A stretch of DNA of 5,741 nucleotides from Microcoleaceae cyanobacterium UBA11344 (GCA_003483675.1 DMYK01000473.1:1-5741), one strand, 5' to 3'; shown: positions 1 to 5,377, numbered from the stretch's first letter. Numbers and translations: made by a program. Notes: a model not told the origin generated them from the letters alone.

Positions 1-766
1 CAGCTTCTGCATGACAAGTGCTATACCAACCGCAAAGAGTGCACTTTTGGCGGGAAATGAAAACCTCTGGTTTATCCCGATTTTCTAACATCTCAATGCA
101 CTCATCCAAAATCTCGAACATCTGAGGCATTCGCTGGTGGAGATTCACAGCCCAAAGCCCTTTTTTCCGTAACATTAACCACGCATTTTCGGGCATTATT
201 CCCTGTACTGAAGCTAACACTTGTGCGTGAAAAGCTGCGATAATTTGATAATCTAGTTTTGGTCGCTTACTGAGCCAAATATCGGCAGTCGCATAACTCC
301 AATCGCCAAATTTGGAATCTCCCGGCTGTTTAATTAATAGATGCGGGCGGCTGATGAGGGTGATTTCGGAAGAGTGTAGAATGGAGGATGAAAGATAGAC
401 TGGAGTTTCGGGAATTTCGCCGATGTCTGGCAAATATTGGCCATCAATTCCTGAGATAGAAGCTGTTTCGCTGTTGGTTTTGCCTAATTCGCCTTGGCAA
501 ATCACTCCTCGATAAATGCGATCGACTCCTTGCTGCATTAAACTTAAAGTAGCCGCCGCCCCAGCCGCCCAATCCCCTCTAGGATAATAGGGCTGTTGGT
601 AAGTCTCTGGTTCTAAAACTTGCTGCTGATATGTCGCGCTGTCGCGCATCAATTTTAGCAGAAAGTCGCTGGGTGGATCTAGTTGTTTCCAGTCTCCCAA
701 AGTGTCTAAAAATGCTCGGAGATTACATCGCTGATAGGAAAGTAGCAGTTTGTCAGTTATTAACAT
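1..766 (-). CDS. TM0106-family RecB-like putative nuclease with Fe-S cysteine set, C-terminal part outside the window
   Basis: The minus strand is open from ATG 766-764 to the window edge (255 codons read). A TAA lies in frame immediately upstream of the ATG, so this is the earliest possible start; no clear Shine-Dalgarno is visible. The protein begins MLITDKLLLSYQRC and has the layout of cyanobacterial TM0106-type proteins: N-terminal RecB-like PD-(D/E)XK nuclease region, with an RNase H-like (YprB) domain expected in the missing C-terminus. Cys14 plus a C-x2-C-x5-C set (Cys242, 245, 251) match the 'iron staple' of Cas4/AddB-type nucleases, which holds a 4Fe-4S cluster. The core segment around residues 139-190 (RPHLLIKQPG, GDWSYATADIW, KRPKLDYQ, SVQG) is family-like. 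However, the acidic residue expected near His142 and the lysine expected at Trp164 are not there, so catalytic activity is doubtful. Its cellular role is not established; DNA processing is inferred from the fold. It is transcribed divergently from the lyase gene. Confidence 0.8.
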   Translation of the reverse strand, partial: MLITDKLLLSYQRCNLRAFLDTLGDWKQLDPPSDFLLKLMRDSATYQQQVLEPETYQQPYYPRGDWAAGAAATLSLMQQGVDRIYRGVICQGELGKTNSETASISGIDGQYLPDIGEIPETPVYLSSSILHSSEITLISRPHLLIKQPGDSKFGDWSYATADIWLSKRPKLDYQIIAAFHAQVLASVQGIMPENAWLMLRKKGLWAVNLHQRMPQMFEILDECIEMLENRDKPEVFISRQKCTLCGWYSTCHAEA

Positions 767-790
767 TTAGTGTTCGCGGAAGGAAGTTCG

Positions 791-820
791 GCAACGGATT
801 TTGTAACGGATGTAACGGAT
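791..820. repeat. Short tandem repeat TGTAACGGA in divergent spacer
   Basis: Two perfect adjacent copies of TGTAACGGA lie at 802-810 and 811-819. A degenerate copy (GCAACGGAT) lies just before them at 791-799. They sit in the spacer between two divergent genes, 25-55 bases upstream of the nuclease start codon. They could be an operator for a regulator or simply a slippage product; the sequence alone cannot decide. Confidence 0.45.
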
Positions 821-905
821 GTCAGTCAGGCTTTTTGAGAGAGGTTTTTGACATTAATATTTATTCGATCGGTCATGGGCGCGCATAGTCCATATATAGT
901 GTTTT

Positions 906-932
906 GTAGGGGCAATCCCCCCGTGGTTGCCC
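906..932. repeat. Hairpin-forming dispersed-type repeat (GTAGGGGCAA...TTGCCC)
   Basis: GGGCAA at 910-915 is the reverse complement of TTGCCC at 927-932, with a C-rich loop between. The unit resembles short hairpin repeats seen many times in Oscillatoriales genomes. It lies about 60 bases before the lyase start codon and would be in or just upstream of its 5' leader. No T-run follows, so it is not called a terminator. The rest of spacer 767-994 shows no RNA gene; CTATCAAT occurs twice (957-964 and 972-979) just before the lyase start. Confidence 0.5.
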
Positions 933-994
933 ATCTCTAGGATTATTGTGTAAGTCCTATCAATATTAACGCTATCAATTAATTACCCAAAAAA

Positions 995-2218
995 ATGACA
1001 AAGGACAAATACCGACAACAATTTCCAGCTTTGGCCAATAAAGCTTATTTTAACTACGGCGGACAAGGGCCGTTGCCTGAACCTGCTTTAGAGGCGATTT
1101 ATGGGGCATACAAACGGGTGCAGCTTGGGGGACCGTTTTCGGGGGAAATCGGTGCTTGGGTGGTTCAGGAGGCGATGCTGACGCGCTGTGCGATCGCAAA
1201 CGAGTTAGGCGTCCCTCCTGAAACGATCGCCCTCACGGAAGATGTCACCGTCGGCTGCAATATTGCTCTGTGGGGCATTGATTGGCGATCGGGCGACCAT
1301 TTATTGCTCTCTGACTGCGAACATCCGGGCATTGTAGCTAGTGTAATGGAACTTCAGCGCCGTTTCAACCTTGAGGTTTCGGTTTGTCCCTTGGCGGCTA
1401 CTTTGAATGAGGGCGATCCGGTGGCGGTAATTGCTAGTTATTTACAGCCGAATACTCGTTTGTTGGTAATCAGTCATATTTTGTGGAATACTGGCCAAGT
1501 TTTGCCTCTGGCTGAGATTGTAAAGGTGTGTCATCAAGGGTATGAACCCCCCCTAACCCCCCCTTGGCAAGGGGGGGGACAAGAGGGTTTTAATGCTAAA
1601 ATTCGCCAAGTTAGAGTATTAGTTGATGCGGCTCAATCTGTGGGGGTTTTGCCTTTGAATTTGATTGAATCTGGGGTTGACTTTTATGCTTTTACTGGTC
1701 ATAAATGGTGGTGTGGGCCGGAGGGTTTGGGCGGGCTTTATGTGAGTGATGAAGCTTTGGCAGATTTGCATCCGGTGTTTATCGGTTGGCGGGGAATTGT
1801 GACGGATACTAATGCTAAGCCGATCGGCTTAAAACCGGGAGCTCAACGTTACGAAATTGCGACTTCGGCTTATCCTTTGTATTCTGGTTTGCGAAGTGCG
1901 ATCGCCCTTCAACACCAATGGGGTACGATGGAGGAAAGGTATGGAGAAATCTGCCGTTTGAGTAAGTATCTCTGGGAGAGGTTGTCGGAAATCAGTCATG
2001 TAGAATGTTTGCGGACTTCGGCACCGGAAGCGGGTTTAGTTTCGTTTCGATTAACTAATGGGATGCCGCACAAAAAGCTCGTTGATTTGTTGGAGAAACA
2101 GGGAATTATGGTGCGGACAATTCTTAATCCTGATTGTGTGCGGGCTTGCGTTCACTATTTTACCACTGAGGCGGAGATTGATAAGTTGGTTGGGGCGATC
2201 GCAATTCAATTAGTATAA
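995..2218 (+). CDS. L-cysteine/cystine C-S-lyase (C-DES type), PLP-dependent class-V aminotransferase family
   Basis: This 407-residue protein resembles Synechocystis C-DES along its whole length. C-DES cleaves cystine or cysteine to pyruvate, ammonia and (per)sulfide and can supply sulfur for Fe-S cluster assembly; it is a relative of NifS/IscS. Visible landmarks are NYGGQGPLP near the N-terminus, His110 in SDCEHPG (cofactor stacking), Asp211 and Gln214 in LVDAAQS (pyridine nitrogen and phenolate contacts), and the Schiff-base lysine Lys237 in FTGHKWW. The segment SAYPLYSGL (291-299) and Arg374 and Arg383 (RTI, CVRAC) fit substrate-carboxylate binding. The enzyme is expected to be cytoplasmic and homodimeric. 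Compared with the roughly 393-residue relative, it has about 17 extra residues within 182-205 (Gly/Pro-rich), encoded by a palindromic repeat, between a helix and the strand leading to Asp211. The ATG at 995 gives the family N-terminus; no Shine-Dalgarno is visible. Function by homology is likely, though a cysteine-desulfurase-like role on another substrate is possible. Confidence 0.88.
   Translation: MTKDKYRQQFPALANKAYFNYGGQGPLPEPALEAIYGAYKRVQLGGPFSGEIGAWVVQEAMLTRCAIANELGVPPETIALTEDVTVGCNIALWGIDWRSGDHLLLSDCEHPGIVASVMELQRRFNLEVSVCPLAATLNEGDPVAVIASYLQPNTRLLVISHILWNTGQVLPLAEIVKVCHQGYEPPLTPPWQGGGQEGFNAKIRQVRVLVDAAQSVGVLPLNLIESGVDFYAFTGHKWWCGPEGLGGLYVSDEALADLHPVFIGWRGIVTDTNAKPIGLKPGAQRYEIATSAYPLYSGLRSAIALQHQWGTMEERYGEICRLSKYLWERLSEISHVECLRTSAPEAGLVSFRLTNGMPHKKLVDLLEKQGIMVRTILNPDCVRACVHYFTTEAEIDKLVGAIAIQLV
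1190..1197. repeat. HIP1 octamer GCGATCGC
   Basis: This is an exact HIP1 palindrome, the highly iterated octamer typical of many cyanobacterial chromosomes. It is one of three in this window, all within the lyase gene, and supports a cyanobacterial origin. Confidence 0.9.
1545..1589. repeat. Palindromic C/G-rich repeat inserted in frame in the lyase gene
   Basis: CCCCCCCTTG (1557-1566) and CAAGGGGGGG (1568-1577) form a perfect 10-bp inverted repeat around a single G. An outer AACCC (1545-1549) is mirrored by GGGTT (1585-1589). The motif strongly resembles a C7/TTGGCAA/G7 repeat family found in hundreds of spacers in filamentous cyanobacteria. Here it is read through without a stop as Y-E-P-P-L-T-P-P-W-Q-G-G-G-Q-E-G-F (residues 183-199 of the lyase). 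It is longer than needed for a chance palindrome and coincides with the extra loop relative to the family. Confidence 0.82.
1898..1905. repeat. HIP1 octamer GCGATCGC
   Basis: This is the second exact HIP1 copy. It encodes S-A-I-A near residue 303 of the lyase. Confidence 0.9.
2195..2202. repeat. HIP1 octamer GCGATCGC
   Basis: This is the third exact HIP1 copy, at the very 3' end of the lyase gene, 13 bases before its stop codon. Confidence 0.9.
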
Positions 2219-2219
2219 T

Positions 2220-2277
2220 CGGGGCGGGTTTATTGAGATTATTTGTGAGCCTAAAATACGATCTGTAAAACCCGCCC
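2220..2277. repeat. Hairpin repeat GGGCGGGTTT/AAACCCGCCC right after the lyase stop
   Basis: Perfect 10-bp arms, GGGCGGGTTT at 2222-2231 and AAACCCGCCC at 2268-2277, enclose a 36-base loop. The element starts three bases after the lyase TAA. It is of the GTAGGGGCGGGTTT type dispersed through Oscillatoriales genomes. The stem could slow or end transcription or protect the mRNA 3' end, but no T-run follows, so a terminator function is only possible. Confidence 0.7.
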
Positions 2278-2289
2278 ATACAGGTCATT

Positions 2290-2357
2290 GTAGGGGCGGT
2301 TTTTACCAACAATCTATGTGGGAAACCAACAATATAATAAACCCGCCCCCGCCCAAG
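2290..2357. repeat. Second copy of the GGGGCGGG-type hairpin repeat
   Basis: GGGGCGG (2293-2299) pairs with CCGCCCC (2343-2349). The left arm has lost one G compared with the right arm (…AAACCCGCCCC), so the copy is slightly decayed. ACCAACAAT occurs twice inside (2305-2313 and 2325-2333, period 20). Together with the preceding element it forms a tandem array, and either left arm could also pair with either right arm. Confidence 0.68.
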
Positions 2358-2377
2358 GAACAATATTTAAAATAAAG

Positions 2378-2410
2378 TGTTGGGTTGACCGACAGCGAGA
2401 TCCAACCTAC
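2378..2410. repeat. Degenerate GTTGGGTT…CCAACCTAC repeat
   Basis: GTTGGGTT at 2379-2386 and TCCAACCTAC at 2401-2410 resemble the two ends of another dispersed cyanobacterial hairpin, normally with near-perfect GTTGGGTT/AACCCAAC arms. Here only about five base pairs remain, suggesting an old decayed copy. The assignment rests on remembered family appearance. Confidence 0.4.
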
Positions 2411-2427
2411 TTCTGCAAGATATAGGA

Positions 2428-2433
2428 TATAAT
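2428..2433 (+). promoter_or_regulatory. Candidate -10 box (TATAAT) for the Uma2-family gene
   Basis: An exact TATAAT lies 28 bases before the ATG at 2462. No -35 hexamer is recognisable at the usual distance. The start codon is preceded by GGAG (2450-2453) at 8 bases spacing, a good Shine-Dalgarno. The surrounding CTGAGCGGAGTCAAAGC (2444-2460) resembles the core of a dispersed repeat. Confidence 0.5.
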
Positions 2434-2461
2434 CAAAATAGAACTGAGCGGAGTCAAAGCT

Positions 2462-3022
2462 ATGTCAACTACAGAAAAAGTTCGCTGGACAAGCGCTGAT
2501 TTAGAATTATTACCAGATAATGGCAACCGTTATGAAATAATCGAAGGAGAATTGGTGATCACAGGAATGCCACAGTGGAAACATCAAGAAGTTACTAATA
2601 ATGTGTGCGTTGAGTTAACTATTTGGTCAAGACAAACGGGTTTAGGTGAAGCTGCAACAAATCCGGGTGTTGTATTCACAGATACAGACGAAGTTATCCC
2701 TGATGTGGTTTGGGTAAGCTATGAGCGTTTAGCACAAATATTAGATGAGTCGGGACATTTGGCTGGTGCGCCGGAGTTGGTGGTTGAGGTGATGTCTCCG
2801 GGTGAGGAAAATGAAAGGCGCGATCGGCAATCTAAGTTAAAATTATATTCTGTTCAGGGTGTGCGGGAATATTGGATTTTTGACAGACTACAGCAAAAAG
2901 TTGAGGTTTACCTGCGGGAAAATGGGGTTTTGAAATTAGCGATGACTTTGTTTAAAGAAGATAATTTAACCAGTCTTTTGTTACCGGGTTTTAGTGTGTC
3001 CGTGGCCGCATTGTTTGCGTAG
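2462..3022 (+). CDS. Uma2-family (DUF820) putative endonuclease
   Basis: This 186-residue protein has the length and landmarks of the Uma2/DUF820 family, a PD-(D/E)XK restriction-endonuclease-like fold greatly expanded in filamentous cyanobacteria. The N-terminal segment NRYEIIEGELVITGMP (22-37) is followed by NPGVVF and the motif residues: Asp81 in IPDVVW, Glu109 in LVVEVMSP, and Lys125 in RQSKLKLY, four residues before Tyr129. The conserved GVREYWIFD follows (133-141), and the C-terminus ends with the usual LLPGFSVSVAALF. All putative catalytic positions are present, so the fold should be intact. The substrate and cellular role are unknown for most family members, and mobile-DNA association is only inferred. 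The ATG at 2462 has a good ribosome binding site. It stands alone, flanked on both sides by repeat-rich spacers. Confidence 0.9.
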   Translation: MSTTEKVRWTSADLELLPDNGNRYEIIEGELVITGMPQWKHQEVTNNVCVELTIWSRQTGLGEAATNPGVVFTDTDEVIPDVVWVSYERLAQILDESGHLAGAPELVVEVMSPGEENERRDRQSKLKLYSVQGVREYWIFDRLQQKVEVYLRENGVLKLAMTLFKEDNLTSLLLPGFSVSVAALFA

Positions 3023-3045
3023 AGATAAAGGCTACGGGTAGTCAG

Positions 3046-3105
3046 AAACCGGGTTTTTGCGAGAATACTTGGTTACAGCCACAGAAACTGCTAAAAACCC
3101 GGTTA
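3046..3105. repeat. Hairpin repeat AACCGGGTTTTT/AAAAACCCGGTT
   Basis: Twelve-base perfect arms (3047-3058 and 3093-3104) enclose a 34-base loop containing GGTTACAGCC. This is the pattern of the 'AGAAACCGGGTTTCT' repeat common in Oscillatoriales. It begins 24 bases after the Uma2-gene stop and abuts the downstream (3') end of the histidine-kinase remnant. It might serve as a two-way transcript end. Confidence 0.75.
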
Positions 3106-3124
3106 TGAAGGTTTTGATCGTAAA

Positions 3125-3304
3125 AAACTTGATGGCATTGCTCGCCAGATTCATTAATGTTTGCACGATCGCATCTGGTGCAGCCCATACCCAGACGGAA
3201 AGCGGTGTCCAATCCAGATGGATTTTGGCGGCATCAGCGATCGGCTGTACGACTTCAACTCCTTGCAATAATGGAGATAAATTATGGATATTAATATGAT
3301 CATC
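3125..3304 (-). pseudogene. Histidine-kinase remnant (end of HisKA linker to N-box of the ATPase domain)
   Basis: Read on the minus strand from 3304, the frame gives D-D-H-I-N-I-H-N-L-S-P-L-L, then QGVEVVQPIADAAKIHLDW, a W-V-W-A-A-P-D segment, and QTLMNLASNAIKF ending at about 3125. This matches the stretch of cyanobacterial sensor/hybrid histidine kinases from the end of the dimerisation helix to the N-box (N-L-x-S-N-A-I-K-F) of HATPase_c. The glycine boxes that should follow are missing: the frame runs into the hairpin repeat at 3046-3105. Upstream there is a TAG at 3310-3308 and no kinase N-terminus. Only about 60 codons remain and no proper start is present, so it is not a functional gene. 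The kinase reading is fairly secure because of the N-box; the exact breakpoints are not. Confidence 0.8.
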
Positions 3305-3315
3305 GTACTACAGCT

Positions 3316-3321
3316 TATAAT
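3316..3321 (+). promoter_or_regulatory. Candidate -10 box (TATAAT) for the MCP gene
   Basis: An exact TATAAT lies 39 bases before the ATG at 3361, in an A/T-rich stretch directly beside the kinase remnant. No good -35 is seen at 16-18 bases; TTAATA at 3291-3296 is weak and 19 bases away. Only a poor Shine-Dalgarno (AGAAG, 3349-3353) precedes the gene. Confidence 0.45.
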
Positions 3322-3360
3322 TTAATTTAGTTATAGCCAACCACGGCCAGAAGAACAACT

Positions 3361-5034
3361 ATGTTTCGCAACATGAACTTACAAACAAAGCTAATCAGCG
3401 CTTTTCTATTAATGGGGTTGATCGTTTTCGTCTTTGCTGGGGTAGGGTGGAGCGGGGTTTCCAAGCTAAGTGGACACATCGAAACCTTTAGTGATAATAG
3501 CCTGCCAAGTGTGATTGGATTGTGGAAAATTAACGAAGGGCAAACCCAAATTCAGTCATCAGAGCGATTACTCTTCGATCCAACGATAACTAACGCAGAA
3601 AGGCAAGCAGCATTAACTCGAATACAGAATGCCCGGAAACAAATCAACGAAGGTTCTGAACAATACGAAAAGACTCCACGTACCCCAGAGGAAGACAAAA
3701 AATACAAAGAATTTCAACAAGACTGGGCTGCTTGGGAGAAAGCCCATGAAAAATTGATGACTCTAGAACAAGACTATACCCAAATAGGCATCCGCAATCC
3801 CTGGAAAAAGCAGGTTGATCTCATCATTCAGGGGAAGGGAAATTCACCAGAAATCGCGGCAGTTAAAACAGCAATGGAACTCCGTACCAAGATGGATGAG
3901 TATGGCTCAAATATAGAGGAGCCTTTATTTAAGATATGTGAAAATTCACTTCTAGCACTTTTAGCCATCAATGAAGACACCGCAAACCAGGCTAATAAAT
4001 CAGCCAAACGGGATGTAAATCAGACTGGATTCTGGGCTGTTGTGGGTATGATTCTTGGTCCTGTGACATCGATTATTTTGGGGATATTCTTGAGTATTAC
4101 GATTGCCAAACCCCTGGATAAATCCCTTAAAGGTGTCATCAATATGATTGTCAGTTCTGCTAGCGAAATTGCCGCTACAGTTGAACAGCAAGAACGGATT
4201 ATCAATCAGCAAGTAACAGTGGTAAATGAAACTACTTCCACAATGGATGAATTGGGATCATCATCGCGTCAAGCAGCAGAGCAGGCGGGATCTGCATCTG
4301 ACAGTGCCCGTGCGGTGTTAAACCTAGCGGAGGAAAGATCCCTAGGCGCACGTCAGGTTTTAAACCTGGCGGAAGATGGCAATAAGGCAGTGCAGAAATC
4401 TCTAGAAGCAATGTCTGAGTTGCGAGAAAAAACGGCGGTGATCGCCACACAGATTATGCGATTGAGTGAGCAGACAACTCAGATTGGCAGCATTACCGGA
4501 GTCGTAGCAGATTTGGCTAATCAGACGAATATGTTAGCTTTGAATGCCTCAGTCGAAGCTGTTCGGGCTGGAGAACATGGTAAAGGATTTGGAGTTGTAG
4601 CTAATGAAGTTCGCCGACTGGCAGATCAAAGCAAAAAATCAGCAGGGAAAATTAACGGGATTATTTCTGAGATCCAGAATGCGATCAATTCCACAGTTAT
4701 TGCTACAGATGAAGGCACGAGAACTGTCAAAGAAGGTATCAAACTTTCTCAAGATACATCCCAAGCTTTTAAAGAGGTAACACAGTCGATCAATGATATC
4801 ATTTTGAATAATCAAGAAATGACTCTCGCCGCTATCAACGGTATCGTTTTGAAGAATCAACAAATTTCCCTGTCTGCCATGCAACAAGCATTAGCCGTCC
4901 AACAAGTAGTTGAAGCAATGAATATTATCAATTCTGGAGCTAAAGAAACTGCTAGCGGCATTAATCAAACTAAGGTAGGTACTCAACTACTAAACGATGC
5001 GGCTCAAAATCTTAAAGCATTGAGTGCCGGATAG
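3361..5034 (+). CDS. Methyl-accepting chemotaxis protein, transmembrane, four-helix-bundle-type sensor, no clear HAMP
   Basis: This 557-residue receptor should sit in the cytoplasmic membrane and signal through CheW/CheA to motility (phototaxis or chemotaxis in gliding cyanobacteria). Transmembrane helix 1 covers about residues 11-30, followed by a mostly helical, charged periplasmic region (31-222). Its start (SDNSLPSVIGLWKINEGQ) looks like a 4HB_MCP sensor. Transmembrane helix 2 covers about 224-248. After KPLDKSL the sequence passes almost at once into the signalling coiled coil, so a full HAMP domain seems absent. The hairpin tip is clear: ANQTNMLALNASVEAVRAGE, then HGKGFGVVANEVRRLADQS (386-424). 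The tail QQVVEAMNIINSGAKETASG to the C-terminus is family-like, with no NWETF-type CheR tether. Both arms contain a tandem duplication (see repeats). No che genes are adjacent, so it is an orphan receptor. The ligand cannot be read from the sequence. Confidence 0.93.
   Translation: MFRNMNLQTKLISAFLLMGLIVFVFAGVGWSGVSKLSGHIETFSDNSLPSVIGLWKINEGQTQIQSSERLLFDPTITNAERQAALTRIQNARKQINEGSEQYEKTPRTPEEDKKYKEFQQDWAAWEKAHEKLMTLEQDYTQIGIRNPWKKQVDLIIQGKGNSPEIAAVKTAMELRTKMDEYGSNIEEPLFKICENSLLALLAINEDTANQANKSAKRDVNQTGFWAVVGMILGPVTSIILGIFLSITIAKPLDKSLKGVINMIVSSASEIAATVEQQERIINQQVTVVNETTSTMDELGSSSRQAAEQAGSASDSARAVLNLAEERSLGARQVLNLAEDGNKAVQKSLEAMSELREKTAVIATQIMRLSEQTTQIGSITGVVADLANQTNMLALNASVEAVRAGEHGKGFGVVANEVRRLADQSKKSAGKINGIISEIQNAINSTVIATDEGTRTVKEGIKLSQDTSQAFKEVTQSINDIILNNQEMTLAAINGIVLKNQQISLSAMQQALAVQQVVEAMNIINSGAKETASGINQTKVGTQLLNDAAQNLKALSAG
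4306..4389 (+). repeat. 14-residue tandem duplication in the N-terminal arm of the MCP coiled coil
   Basis: Residues 316-329 (ARAVLNLAEERSLG) are followed directly by 330-343 (ARQVLNLAEDGNKA). The first ten codons match at about 23 of 30 bases, so the copies are related in DNA as well as protein; the last four codons have diverged. Fourteen residues equal two heptads, which keeps coiled-coil register. In remembered cyanobacterial MCPs only one ARQVLNLAE-like unit is usual. Confidence 0.7.
4789..4878 (+). repeat. 15-residue tandem duplication in the C-terminal arm of the MCP coiled coil
   Basis: Residues 477-491 (INDIILNNQEMTLAA) are followed by 492-506 (INGIVLKNQQISLSA). Eight residues are identical and most others are conservative; about 32 of 45 bases match by hand count. 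The second copy is closer to the usual family sequence (NNQQISL). A 15-residue unit is one more than two heptads. Confidence 0.72.
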
Positions 5035-5080
5035 AGAGATTATATCATGTCCGGTTAATCACTTACTATAAAACCCGATC

Positions 5081-5148
5081 TGTCATGCTGAGTGGAACGT
5101 AGTTTAGCGAAGCATCTCGGAGATTCTTCGCTACACTCACTTGGGACA
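5081..5148. repeat. Dispersed hairpin repeat TGTCAT…GACA downstream of the MCP gene
   Basis: The unit starts with TGTCATGCTGAGTGG and ends with GACA, as in the widespread 'TGTCATTCTGAGCG…CGCTCAGAATGACA' repeats. The core stem is very strong: TAGCGAAG (5105-5112) pairs with CTTCGCTA (5126-5133), ATCTC (5114-5118) with GAGAT (5120-5124), and TGAGTG (5089-5094) with CACTCA (5134-5139). It lies 46 bases after the MCP stop. There is no T-run, so terminator activity is possible but not shown. The right end has diverged from the left. Confidence 0.75.
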
Positions 5149-5242
5149 ACTATGCAAGCGGATTTGATATTATGGGAGCAGGAATGTACGGGAAAATAAT
5201 TTTTCTTTTCCTCTAATCTCTGATCTGTATTTTGTATAATAA
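5149..5242. other. Spacer with no recognised feature
   Basis: This stretch and the part just after the MCP stop (5035-5080) contain no open frame with family character and no RNA gene that I can see. An A/T-rich, pyrimidine-heavy run lies at 5196-5216. The sequence downstream of the toxin remnant (minus-strand sense) is not recognisably toxin-like. Confidence 0.4.
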
Positions 5243-5370
5243 CCCAAGTTATTGAGCCTCATCGCTGGCATCTAAAGCCATCCACTCAGTCGGTGTCCGA
5301 GTGACATCGTGATTGCGGATAAAAGCGTGGCTTGCAAAGCTTTAATAGAGGTATCGGCATCCAGATGCAA
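5243..5370 (-). pseudogene. Broken DUF5615 PIN-like toxin gene downstream of the DUF433 antitoxin
   Basis: On the minus strand, TTG 5370-5368 begins L-H-L-D-A-D-T-S-I-K-A-L-Q-A-T-L-L-S, ending at 5317. The matching continuation R-N-H-D-V-T-R-T-P-T-E-W-M-A-L-D-A-S-D-E-A-Q is in another frame (5317-5252), consistent with one base lost near 5317. A TAA (5251-5249) then stands where a leucine codon is expected, followed by L-G, after which homology ends. This is the N-terminal third of the DUF5615 PIN-like family found beside DUF433 genes in cyanobacteria (pattern LHLDAD-SIKAL … GHDVTRTP-EWM-LDASDE-QLLG). The first acidic residues of the nuclease site remain, but the rest is gone. A frameshift, a nonsense codon and a truncation together indicate a dead gene. 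It starts 7 bases after the DUF433 stop, the spacing of a two-gene operon. Confidence 0.78.
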
Positions 5371-5377
5371 TAGCGGT

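Noticed and set aside
631..888. 85-codon plus-strand open frame
   Set aside because: It lies mostly opposite the well-supported nuclease gene on the minus strand, has no family-like sequence, and ends in the repeat-containing spacer.
2160..2363. 67-codon minus-strand open frame over the end of the lyase gene and the spacer
   Set aside because: It is made largely of the GGGGCGGG-type hairpin repeats and antisense lyase sequence; nothing in it is protein-like.
2220..2460. Possible CRISPR array, because several repeats follow each other
   Set aside because: There is no regular repeat-spacer periodicity. The units belong to different hairpin families and vary in length.
3057..3299. 80-codon plus-strand open frame in the Uma2-MCP spacer
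   Set aside because: It is the antisense of the histidine-kinase remnant, whose minus-strand translation has a clear N-box.
4138..4240. HAMP domain after the second transmembrane helix of the MCP
   Set aside because: Only a short KPLDKSL-like start is present. The sequence continues as methylation-helix coiled coil without the second HAMP helix and its conserved glutamate.
4000..4887. Four minus-strand open frames inside the MCP gene
   Set aside because: They are shadows of a strong plus-strand coding sequence with unmistakable MCP motifs.
5081..5148. Rho-independent terminator of the MCP gene
   Set aside because: The stem is strong but no T-run follows, and the sequence matches a dispersed repeat family; a terminator role is left as a possibility only.
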